From contig CAUYUJ010011447.1 in the NCBI GenBank assembly GCA_963575745.1, positions 897,501-961,500 on the forward strand: a stretch of DNA of 64,000 nt, given 5' to 3'. How positions within the stretch are numbered: the first letter of the stretch is position 1; each line of letters begins with the position of its first letter. The position numbers were made by a program, and so were the translations under genes. The notes under the pieces were generated by a model that did not search any database, had not been told where the DNA came from, and was given only the letters and a program-made list of their open reading frames with translations. Shown here in pieces: positions 1-8,660 of the stretch. The stretch is from Prorocentrum cordatum (Eukaryota; Sar; Dinophyceae; Prorocentrales; Prorocentraceae).

Positions 1-1837
1 GCGTTGTTTAGCACGTCGTTTTCGACGTCCTCAGATCATTATTCTAGCGTCTTCTTTCCCCGATGGAATTATTATATGTTGCTTTTGCTCGTCTCTTGCC
101 GTCGCTGCTGGCTGGTCGCGGGGCCTCTGGGCCTGTTTCGCGCCGGTGTTAGACGGGTGTTAGGGTGTTATTTTGTGCTGTTTGATCTGCGCGCGGAGCG
201 GGAGGAACGGGAGGCAGCAGGAACGGGAGAGCGGGAGCGAAGACGGCAGGGAAGACAAGGAGCAGCCCTCGACAAGATATCAAAAACACACACACACAAA
301 AAAAAAACATAATAATCCTCAGCGACGGGCTCACAAAGGCCAACACGAACGACTTCTAGTAGCTGACAACAAAAAAACTAGTGTTAACCGCTTCAGCACG
401 TCAAGAGTCCAAAGTACAACTCATGTTGAATTGCTGTTTTTTGCGTTTTCTTCACGCACAACGCCCTGGGCGCTTTCGGATGATCCGAGCGGAACGGGGC
501 CCGTGCGGCGGAACGCTTGGGAAGTGGGGTCAGGGCTGCCGGCGGAACGGCCAGCGATCCCAGCGCAGGCTCGGCATCCCAGCTGGTGCTATGCAGAATG
601 TGGGACAATCTTGCGCGGGAGGCGGCTGTGAACCACCGCCATCCCTGGCCAGGGCCATCCCAGGCTCTGGGTTGGTGTGCATGCCTTCCTGGCCTCGACC
701 AGGTGCATACAGTCCTCGTGCTAACTCAAGGAACTCTGGAGAAAGAACGGCGCCCCCCAAAAACACCCGGATGCATGAGAAACGCTCGGAAAACAACCGT
801 GAAACAACAAAAGGAACAGCGAGCCCCCTCCGAGCCAGAACTGCTCCTCATTTCAGCGTCTTGACTGTGCACCACCCTGGGGGCCGGTAGTTCTGGCCCT
901 GGTCAGGGCTGGTTGCGGTGTACAGCTGCTTTTTGCAGAAACCTTCCAACCCCGAAACTCTCGGGGCTGACGACACAGAGGTTCGCAAAGGGGGTGGTTA
1001 GCGAGACCACGTGTAGCTGATTTTCCAGGCGCCTCAAGGCGCCAGGAGCGCCCACGCATCGAGGAAAGCGACTGGCGTGGGGCCGAAGCCAGGTGCACGC
1101 AGCAGTTCTCGCAACTCCCTGTCTTTTTCTCGCTCCTTTCGGACCGCACGAGTCCTTCGAGCCATGGAATTTAAGCTGGGATTGGTTGGGCAGCGCGCAG
1201 GAGGGTGACGGCAGGTTTCTCCTTGAATGAATCGGCCCCTTCAGAGGCCATGCTCCCCCCTACCTTCAGAGGAGGGGGTTCATGCGGCCAGTCGCCCCAT
1301 CCTGCCCCCTTCTGGTGAGCACCGCAAATGGGAAATTCAAAACTCACCGTTCAACCCTCGGTGACATTTTACGGCAATTTCGTGTCATGACGACGTGTGC
1401 GCTGGTTTCTGACACCGCGTTGGTCGTCCAACCTTGAACGATCGCGGCTTTCCGATAGCGCCACTCGTTCGATACCAACAGATCCCAAATACTGGCGGCA
1501 TTCGACCTTCAACGTCCGCGCGGATCGCCGCCACGTAAATACGATGCGAACCTGCAATACCGTCCAAGCAAGTTCGCTTGCTGTGTCCGCCCCTTTTGTC
1601 CCAGAGTTCGGCATACAGTGCTCGCCAATACAACCCCGGCAATGTACAACTGACGGTGCAAGATGTCCTGTATTATTTTCAAAGGTGCCTAAATCAAGGT
1701 GGCTCGACATACATGGGCACCCACGCAGACACAGCATTACGATCGTGGGACATGCTGCGTATTGCCTCTACTGGGCTGCGTCTCGCGCCAGCGCGCTGAA
1801 ACACGATCCCAAAAGACGGGCCCCACCATATCAACTT
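1..1837. other. Left flank, no gene recognised
   Basis: Open frames here are short, overlap on both strands and show no motif I recognise. An A-rich stretch with a short CA repeat lies near 283-310. I see no RNA gene, no CTTCA-loop hairpin and almost no CCCTGGA motif, which separates this DNA from the retrotransposon that begins at 3070. Confidence 0.5.
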
Positions 1838-2089
1838 TTACCTGGCCTTCGACACCTCGACCTGCACGCGATGCACCTCCCCCACGTGCTGGACCAAGGC
1901 CTCCAAATCCGTGAACCACTTCACGCAAGGCCCGCACTGCCCAAAGCATGTCTCGCCGCTCGCTGGTGGAAAAAACTTATGAGATGTCGCCAGCACAACA
2001 TTCAAGTTATGCTTCTTGCCGCGTAAGTGTCCAGCGAGATCCTCCGACCCACCTTTGGACTGCCACCCGCACTGGCACTTGAACGGCAT
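1838..2089 (-). CDS. C2H2 zinc-finger protein fragment or exon
   Basis: The minus-strand frame from the Met codon ending at 2089 gives about 83 residues. It begins MPFKCQCGW and holds two zinc-finger-like units. The first is C-x-C followed by H-x4-H (HLRGKKH). The second is C-x2-C followed by H-x4-H (QHVGEVH). The frame stays open upstream to 2521, but that part shows no domain and is probably non-coding or another exon. Nucleic-acid binding is the usual role of such fingers; no specific function can be given. It could be a single-exon gene, one exon of a spliced gene, or a relic. It is not part of the retrotransposon. Confidence 0.45.
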   Translation of the reverse strand: MPFKCQCGWQSKGGSEDLAGHLRGKKHNLNVVLATSHKFFPPASGETCFGQCGPCVKWFTDLEALVQHVGEVHRVQVEVSKAR

Positions 2090-3069
2090 CCGAATGTTCC
2101 CACGCAGAGGCGAACGCGGCCGCGTTCCGACAGATCGCCTGGGGACGGGACCCGCCGTTCTGCAACTTGAGCAACAACGGCTACACTTTGAATCGGCAGT
2201 GCGGACGATGCTATGCCATTGCATGGTGTCAGATGCCTCATAGGTGGGAAAGAACAAATGGATGAAGCAGGAGGACGCAAGGGTATCCGGCGAAGCATGC
2301 CAGGGTGCCGAGCGAATCATTGTTATCCGAACGACTACCTTGGATCGTAGGGAAATCTGCTGTCCTGCGGCACCAATGTTCTGCGTAGAGGGGCCATGTT
2401 GACCACCATAGAAGCACAACCAACGGCTGGGAGCTATGCGCGTCGGTCGGCACAAGCAAGGAATGACATTTGGTAGGAGGGTGTTCACCGGTGCTCCGCA
2501 CCAGAGATGGAAGAAGCACACATGCCTTTCGATTCTTGAAATGGGGGCACTTCAAATAATGTAGTTCTGGTGCTCCTGGGATGCACAATTCAACGCCCAA
2601 GTGTCCATCTGAACCGCCCGTGCCATGGGTACTATAACATGTCGTTGCGCATTGTGTTGGCACAACGAATTGGCGGTCTGACGTTACACTGAACGTGTTA
2701 ACAACGCAACAGCGACAAGCTACAATGCCACGCGTGGCCTGCATAAACAAAGGCAGGCCTAGATCAATAATTAGCTGCGAGCTTGCCGTGCAGCATCGCC
2801 TGGCAACCTTTCCCTGGAAACACACGCCTACAGACCCTTCGGCACCTGTCCCGAACGTTCGCGCATAAACGCTCTGGGCTGGTGGATGTCATTGCGAGGA
2901 GCCTTAAGCATAGACATGCGTTCCAGTGTCCCACATTGACCTGGGGGTTGCCTCCCTGAAAAATCGGTTCGTCTGTAGTCCAGCCTTGTTAAAACCTTAC
3001 CGGCAAACAAAACAATTGATGAAGAAAGACATGCGCAAAACAAAAACACAATTCTAGACGCTTCGCGTA
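2090..3069. other. Left flank next to the element, no gene recognised
   Basis: Only short frames without motifs are seen. The last bases, ending cttcgcgta, directly precede the 5' end of copy A. A target-site duplication cannot be tested because the 3' end of copy A is followed by copy B and copy B has lost its own 3' end. Confidence 0.45.
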
Positions 3070-3257
3070 TCCCCACCAGCGTCCGTAGCCAGTCTGGCTC
3101 AAGCCGTCTCTGGGCCCCGGTCCCTCGGCCGGGTCTCCCAGCTCAAGGGGTTTCCCCTAGGAGTCTTTTTGCCGCGCGTCTCCCCCGGGGCCAGGCCGCC
3201 ATTGCAGACTCCCTGGATTCCTCGTCTACGGCTACGTGCGGGGCCCCGCGGCTTAGC
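3070..3257 (+). promoter_or_regulatory. 5' leader of copy A
   Basis: The 188-nt untranslated leader is conserved with 29536-29737 of copy B. It holds 12 bases (tccccaccagcg) before the spliced-leader relict. A second GCTCAAG lies further down, inside a sequence that could be an older, decayed spliced leader. The ORF1 ATG sits in the shared context gcttagcATGGATGGG. Any internal promoter must lie here or in the flank; I cannot identify one. Confidence 0.6.
3082..3103 (+). other. Degenerate dinoflagellate spliced-leader (DinoSL) relict
   Basis: These 22 bases match the dinoflagellate trans-spliced leader except at two positions in the middle (T to G and T to C). In copy B the same site matches exactly. 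No GT donor follows the final CAAG, so this is not an SL RNA gene. It is what remains when a trans-spliced mRNA is reverse transcribed back into the genome. Confidence 0.8.
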
Positions 3258-3683
3258 ATGGATGGGCGACCGATCGGCGAGGATCCTGCCATCCTGGTGG
3301 CAACGAGGACTGCGTCACCAGTCGTCGACCTTGGGGTCGATGGACTGACTGACTCAAGACACCCTCGCCCTGGATCTCAGGACACCATCCCGCCAGGACA
3401 GCCGTCGCCACCTGCTCCCTGGAGTGGGAATGCTTCGGCCGACGCCTCATGCGCACGAGAACCGTTGGCCTTCAGCCAATCGGAGGGAGGGGCTGAGGCT
3501 CTCAACCCTGCGATGCACACTGATATTGCGACCTTCAGTCGCTTCCCTGGACTTGAGAGCGGCAGGCACGTCGCGGTAGGAGGGGTTGATTCGTTCAGCC
3601 CCCCGATTCACACTGACATTGCGACCTTCAGTCGCTTCCCTGGATGTGATAATGGCAGGCATGATGCCCTCCCGCCTAGCTGA
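3258..3683 (+). CDS. ORF1 N-terminus, copy A
   Basis: The start MDGRPIGED aligns with MDGNPIDDG at 29738, in the same nucleotide context, which fixes the ATG. The 141-residue segment is Pro/Gly/Ser-rich and disordered-looking. It twice encodes HTDIATFSRFPG, whose DNA is the CTTCA hairpin plus CCCTGGA module. It ends at TGA 3681; copy B has a sense codon there and a related unit in copy A near 4450 has TTA, so the stop is a private nonsense mutation. The frame continues after it. No domain is recognised and function is unknown; by position it is the gag-like ORF of the element. Confidence 0.6.
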   Translation: MDGRPIGEDPAILVATRTASPVVDLGVDGLTDSRHPRPGSQDTIPPGQPSPPAPWSGNASADASCAREPLAFSQSEGGAEALNPAMHTDIATFSRFPGLESGRHVAVGGVDSFSPPIHTDIATFSRFPGCDNGRHDALPPS

Positions 3684-5155
3684 TCCCCCTCTCTCACCCC
3701 AACCCTTCCCATGCCCATTGCTGAGCGCCCATTCTCCTCTTCTCCAGGCGGTGCTGGGCATAGTGGGATCGCCCTCGGCGATGCCAGACTCACGGGGGGC
3801 GGAGGCCCCACTCCTGAAACAGCTAATCCCCCCGCGGCTTCTGGTCCTCGTAGGCAGTCGGACGAGGGGCAGAGGGGTGCCCTCGGCGTTCGATCCAGGG
3901 CCCCCTGTGACGTGGAGGGGGGAACTAGGGATCCGACACCCCCGATGGGGCGCTCGCGAGGGCGTCGGGGGGGGAGACGGGCAGACGCCTGCACTTGGCC
4001 CCGACATGGTTCACAGAGGCTTGCGCCCTCGCTCCGCCGAGCACCCCCTTCTTGATGCGACTGCGCCGAGTGAAGGAGCCTTCCGCCGCGAATTGAACAT
4101 AGAAGACGTGCCCTCAAACCCTGGAGCGCATTCCGATGCCGACGCAGTGCTCGGTCGCTTCCATGGACCTGAGAGCGGCAAGCAGGACACTGGAGAAGGG
4201 GGTGATGCATCCATCCCTGCGATACGCACAGATCGTGCGACCTTCAGTCGCTTCCCTGGATCGGATGACGGCTGGCAAAGGGGTGCCCGTGGCGTTCGAC
4301 CCAGGGAGCGTTGTGACGTGGAGGAGAGGACCAAGGATCTTGCTCCCGCAGGGGGTGGTCGCGAGCACGTCGGCAGTAGGCACACTGACGTTGCGACCTT
4401 CAGTCGCTTCCCTGGATGTGAGGACGGCACGCGCGACACCCTTCCGCCTAGCTTATCCCCCTCTCTCACTCGTTCCGCTCACATGCCCACTGCTGGGCGC
4501 CCAATTTCCTTCTCCCCAGGCGATGCTGGACAGATTGGGACTGCCCTCGGCGACACCAGGTGTACGGGGGGCGAGGACCCCACTCCTGTTCAAGCGCCCC
4601 CCCGCCCACGGGCCCAGGTCCTCGTGGGCAGACTGACGAGGGGCAGAGGGATGCCCTCGACGTTCGACCCAGGGGCCACTGCGACTTGGAGGGGGGGCCC
4701 AGGGAACTGACACCCCCAGGGGGCGCTCGCGAGGGGGTCGGCAGGAGAGACGGGCAGGCGCCCGACCTTAGTCCCGACTCGCTTCACAGAGGCTCGCGCC
4801 TACACTCCGCCGAGACCCCCCCTCATGGACGCGCCCGCGCCGAGTGAGGCAGCCGTCGGCTGCGAGTTGAACGCAGAAGATGCGCCTTCAGCCCTTGGAG
4901 CGCATTCCGACGCCGACGCAGCGCGCGGTCGCCTCCATGGATCTGAGAGCGGCAGGCGCGACACTGGAGGAGGGGGTGATGCATCCATCCCTGCGTTACA
5001 CGCGGATCTTGCGACCTTCAGTCGCTTCCCTGGATCGGATGACGGCAGGCAGAGGGAGGCCCACGGCGTTCGACCCAGGGAATTTTGGGACGTTGAAAAG
5101 AGGACCAGGGACCTGGCTCCCACAGGGGTTGGTCGGGAGGGCGTCGCCAGTATGC
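3610..5155 (+). repeat. Imperfect tandem duplication of about 773 bp in ORF1
   Basis: Bases from about 3610 recur at 4381 and begin again at 5156, giving two full units of about 771 and 775 bp plus the start of a third. Landmarks repeated at this offset are cacactgac before the hairpin, the segment with ctcgcgagggcgtc or ctcgcgagggggtc, and tggagcgcattccga. Copy B has one unit. The units differ at many positions, so the duplication is not recent. Confidence 0.7.
3684..4824 (+). pseudogene. ORF1 repeat region with frame changes, copy A
   Basis: The ORF1 frame continues after the 3681 stop to about 3970, changes frame at a run of eight G, goes on to about 4690, changes at another G run, and returns at 4825. 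The protein pieces repeat those on either side (SDADA..GRFHGPESG, RTDRATFSRFPG, HTDVATFSRFPG). This is the inside of the ~773-bp duplication. The changes at homopolymers may be real indels or assembly errors. Confidence 0.55.
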
Positions 5156-8100
5156 ACACTGACGTTGCGACCTTCAGTCGCTCCCCTGGAGGTGAGAGCG
5201 GCAGGCGCGCCACTGAAGGAGGGGGTGATGCGTTCATCCATGCGATTCACACAGATATTGCGACCTTCAGTCGCTTCCCTGGATCTGACGGCGAGACCAG
5301 CCTTCAGCAAGAAGGAAGAGAGCGAGAGCCGGGTAATCACGATGGTAGTGGTTGCAGGGAGGTGCCCTCCTCCACGGAGAGGATCGATCGCAACAGACCT
5401 TCCGTGGGGGTGGCGGCTGGACGGCCCATGGGACTTCCCCCCTCGCCCAACGCCTCCAGGATCGCTTCTGATCTTGCGCTCGGGGCCGCTCCTGTGGGTG
5501 ATCGGACCGGTCGATCTCCGATCGCTGCCGCGGGATCGCCCTGCGCCTTCCCTCCCTCGCCCACCAGCTCTTCTCCCGACTTCTCCCCTCCTGGCCCGCC
5601 TCCAGGGCTCGAGTGTCCTGATGGCCCGTTCGGCGGATGGCGCCGCGGCCTTGAGTTCTCGTCGCAAGGCAGAAAGCGGGGGCCCCTCCTTTGGACGGAC
5701 AGCGGCTCGCCTTTCGTGGTGAGCCGTGCGGCGCACGGGGGCCCTGTCCGCGTTGACCCCCCCTATTTCCCATCCCCAGACCTTGCCCTGGAAGAGGAGT
5801 TGCGGATGGAAAATCCGCCCACCCCCTCGGATGCTGAGGACCCCAGTCAAGCACTGAGGAACAGAGGGCAAGGCGCCACTGACCTCCACGCCCGGTGGTT
5901 GGACGCTACAGGGCACACGAATGCTGAGTGGGCGGCTAGCCGGGAGGCCGACGGACCCATATGTGGCCCGCGCGTGGCGGATGCCAGGATCACCGGCAGG
6001 GGGGGCACCATGAGTGCCCTCCGTCGGCACCTGGTACGCATTGGAGGTCCGTGGCGCGAGGTCCCCGACCGTGGAGCGCCGAGAACCCCGCGCGAGAACA
6101 GCAACCTGGAGCTTCTCATACACCATGCGTGGAGGGGGCACCGCCCAGGCCACCCAGGCATTCGAGCAGACAGCCCCATGCGGGCGGCCCCCGCAGAAGC
6201 CGCCCTCCCTGGACGCGGCTCGGAGCTAGCCACTTCAGCCCCGATCCTCGCCATCCTGGACCACTCCTGGCTTGTCTGGTCTGTCACTGGAGGAGACTAC
6301 GAAGGGCGTCTGGGAGGCGTACAACCTGACCCAATACAGGTCCTCGCCTGTCGCTTTGCGAGCATCACCCACGACCCCTGCATAAGAAGGGAGAGACTAG
6401 ACGCCGCCGACCCCTCAGTGACGGAGAGACAGTTGGCTCGTCTCGAATACGTTGCCATGGTCGCCGCGGCGCATTATTGCGACGTAGGCATGGAGCTCCC
6501 GAGCGGGTTCGACACAGATAGGATGCTCATGCCCACCAGATCTCCCGAAGACGTTGCCCCCCTGCACAGCAGTGGCCCGAACCGAACAGACGGGACGCAG
6601 GACCCCGCGGATGACGAGACCATGAGGTATGCGCGCAGAGTCCAAATTCACGAGCGCTGGCAAAACATAATCCACTTTGCAGACCATGGGGACGTCAGGC
6701 AGTGGGCCATCACGAGAGGGAACCTCGAACGGGTGGGGAACGACGTGCACTCGAGAAGACAAGCAGGGAGAAGCCCAGTACCATGGGCAGAGCCCGCCCT
6801 CTCGGGGATACCCGCCAGCTCAACGGGCATCCCTGGAGTACCCATTCAAGGAAGCGACGACAGCGACAACATGTGGCCATGGACCACTACAGCGCATAGG
6901 CTTCGGCTGCGGGACATTTTCTGCCCGACTGAGAGATGTGACTTCTGCGGCACTTCGATGCTTCGAGACCCAGCAGGGAGAAACTGCATCACCTGTCACA
7001 GGCTGGCCAACCCCTGGAGCTACAACCCTGGGGAGCCACGGGCAGATGACGCACCACCAAGACACCCAGGGTCAGGCCCGGGCCAACCACCCAACAGGCA
7101 TGCCCTCGACCTCCTGGTCACCGCTCTGCTGCTGCAGCTTGTCAGGGCGGGCATGCGGTATGCCCCGATCGCAGAGCATCTCTACTCCCCCACCCAGCCG
7201 GGCCCCTCCGACTTCACCCCGACCTGGCTCGTGGGCGAACTCCTAGGAGCCTGGAGACACATGGTGGCCCACGCCGCAAGCCTACCTGAAATCTGGGCCT
7301 ACGAAGAAGCAGGAGCCCTCGAGGAAGTCGGGAGCGACTGGCAGCTCCGCACAACAGCGATCTCGCTGGCCTTGCTCTGCTCGGCGCCAGGCTCCTGGGC
7401 CCTAAGCGTCTGCCAGAAAATGCGAAACGTCATCAGGACCAACCCCCAAGGGCGACTAGTTGGTTGGTTCCCTCAGCCTCTCTATCACGAGGGCCCAGAC
7501 GCGCACTCACCACCATACTGTAGGCCTCCCCTGTCCAGCAGGACAACCGCTACCGTCTCCATAGGGCCGAACACCGTGGTGCACCTGGATGATCTCTGCT
7601 GGCTAAGATACACCCTCGGCGGGGATCACCTTGATCGTGCTATAAGCGACGTACGAAACGTTGCGGACCTCAGTAGCCGCTGGTGGCACAACAGAGACAG
7701 CCTACACTCTCAGGCAGCAGAAGTAATGAGAGGCGCGCTACAAGCAGCCGCACGCACCGACTGGCGCCCAATACACCCCCAAATGGGACAGGGTACCCCC
7801 CTGGGCAACCTTGTCACAGATGCCGTCATCAGGCGACTGGATGCAGACAGTAGGGGTCAGGACCAAGGGCGCGCTGGGCGCCCCAGTGACGGGCACTCTC
7901 CCATGGATGTGGACAACCCTCGCAGCGGCAGGGAGAGCCACACGGGCTGGGAAGGGGTGGGAACGAGACCCCCCCAGGGACCCCCCCCCAGTTCCGGCGG
8001 AAGGGGCTTTCCCAAGCGGAGCGCTCCCAGCGAGAAGCATTCCTCGATGAGGCGCGGAGGATCAGGACGAGGGTTGCCAGCAACTCCGTCACCCCAGGCA

Positions 8101-8271
8101 TGCGGTGGAGCAGAATCTTGGCCCCCTTCATATGGGGCACCGCGACCGAGAGAGGACGGAGCGTGCTCGAGCAGGCCTTTACGAGCAGCAACATTGGCAC
8201 CACCATCATCGACCATGCAGCAGCCTGGTGGAGAGCACGGGGCGTCAGTTCGTACACAGATGCCCAGTTAG
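4825..8271 (+). CDS. ORF1 main part, copy A (low-complexity region and Cys cluster)
   Basis: The 1148-codon open segment is the continuation of ORF1; the ATG at 4825 is probably internal. Residues 1-150 repeat the HTDIATFSRFPG units and are followed by a long Pro/Arg/Gly-rich stretch. A conserved block shared with copy B begins near 6800 and contains CPTERCDFC followed by CITC, a likely four-Cys zinc site, then a helical region (LLLQLVRAGMRYAPIAEHLY, TWLVGELLGAWRHMVAHA). Similarity to copy B in this frame ends near 8000 at C runs, after which the coding frame moves by one base. In copy B the last Cys of the cluster is replaced by Gly. Function unknown; a nucleic-acid-binding ORF1 protein is the natural guess. 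Confidence 0.6.
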   Translation: MDAPAPSEAAVGCELNAEDAPSALGAHSDADAARGRLHGSESGRRDTGGGGDASIPALHADLATFSRFPGSDDGRQREAHGVRPREFWDVEKRTRDLAPTGVGREGVASMHTDVATFSRSPGGESGRRATEGGGDAFIHAIHTDIATFSRFPGSDGETSLQQEGREREPGNHDGSGCREVPSSTERIDRNRPSVGVAAGRPMGLPPSPNASRIASDLALGAAPVGDRTGRSPIAAAGSPCAFPPSPTSSSPDFSPPGPPPGLECPDGPFGGWRRGLEFSSQGRKRGPLLWTDSGSPFVVSRAAHGGPVRVDPPYFPSPDLALEEELRMENPPTPSDAEDPSQALRNRGQGATDLHARWLDATGHTNAEWAASREADGPICGPRVADARITGRGGTMSALRRHLVRIGGPWREVPDRGAPRTPRENSNLELLIHHAWRGHRPGHPGIRADSPMRAAPAEAALPGRGSELATSAPILAILDHSWLVWSVTGGDYEGRLGGVQPDPIQVLACRFASITHDPCIRRERLDAADPSVTERQLARLEYVAMVAAAHYCDVGMELPSGFDTDRMLMPTRSPEDVAPLHSSGPNRTDGTQDPADDETMRYARRVQIHERWQNIIHFADHGDVRQWAITRGNLERVGNDVHSRRQAGRSPVPWAEPALSGIPASSTGIPGVPIQGSDDSDNMWPWTTTAHRLRLRDIFCPTERCDFCGTSMLRDPAGRNCITCHRLANPWSYNPGEPRADDAPPRHPGSGPGQPPNRHALDLLVTALLLQLVRAGMRYAPIAEHLYSPTQPGPSDFTPTWLVGELLGAWRHMVAHAASLPEIWAYEEAGALEEVGSDWQLRTTAISLALLCSAPGSWALSVCQKMRNVIRTNPQGRLVGWFPQPLYHEGPDAHSPPYCRPPLSSRTTATVSIGPNTVVHLDDLCWLRYTLGGDHLDRAISDVRNVADLSSRWWHNRDSLHSQAAEVMRGALQAAARTDWRPIHPQMGQGTPLGNLVTDAVIRRLDADSRGQDQGRAGRPSDGHSPMDVDNPRSGRESHTGWEGVGTRPPQGPPPSSGGRGFPKRSAPSEKHSSMRRGGSGRGLPATPSPQACGGAESWPPSYGAPRPREDGACSSRPLRAATLAPPSSTMQQPGGEHGASVRTQMPS

Positions 8272-8660
8272 TACTTGCGGCTGAAACAGACATATCGTCC
8301 AGGACAGAAGGTGCCACGTTCGAGGCCCCCGAAGTGGGCGGCTACATCGCACCCCTGCTCCAGGAACGGATGATGCTGCACCTGGATGCAAATGGCTTCC
8401 TCCAGTCTGCCATCCTGACAGGAGATCGGCGGGCAGTAGAGGCTGGAGCGAGGGTGAGAGCGCAGCTTGTCAGTACAGAACCGAGGCCAAACCCAAGGAG
8501 TCACGGGCCCACGTTCGAAGGCAGGACTCGCCCTGGAGCGGAGGCCGAGACTGTGGAAGCCTCAAGCACAACCACGCCCTGGCACGCGGACATACGACAG
8601 ATGCTCAATCGGGCAGGCTTCGCTACTCCCCAGGGCGGACTACCACCTGGCAGTACCAGA
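8006..8660 (+). pseudogene. ORF1 helical segment in a shifted frame, copy A
   Basis: In this frame the protein reads LSQAERSQREAFLDEARRIR, then SNSVTPGMRWSRILAPFIWG and on to the ADIRQMLNRAGF region. Copy B reads the same from about 32660. The segment is predicted helical and without motifs. It links the Cys-cluster part with the RING part, so the ancestral ORF1 was one chain. The frame is left again near 8655, where copy A differs from copy B by an indel. Confidence 0.5.

Larger units (their letters stand above)
3465..5274 (+). repeat. Cluster of CTTCA-loop hairpins with CCCTGGA, copy A ORF1
   Basis: Eight hairpins share the loop CTTCA. One has stem TTGGC/GCCAA (3465-3479). Seven have stem GCGAC/GTCGC: 3528-3542, 3621-3635, 4237-4251, 4393-4407, 5011-5025, 5167-5181 and 5260-5274. 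Each GCGAC hairpin is followed two bases later by CCCTGGA. At 4851 a related hairpin keeps its stem (GCAGCC/GGCTGC) with loop GTC, where copy B has GCAGC-CTTCA-GCTGC. All point the same way, so they would fold in the element's RNA. Confidence 0.7.

Noticed and set aside
3465-5274. Hairpin cluster as a CRISPR array
   Set aside because: Spacing is irregular, units lie inside a coding frame, stems vary, and the DNA is eukaryotic.
4996-6153. Long minus-strand open frames inside the element, such as 4996-6153, 17256-18341 and 19615-20802
   Set aside because: They lie opposite conserved coding domains and arise from GC-rich codon bias; their translations show no motifs.
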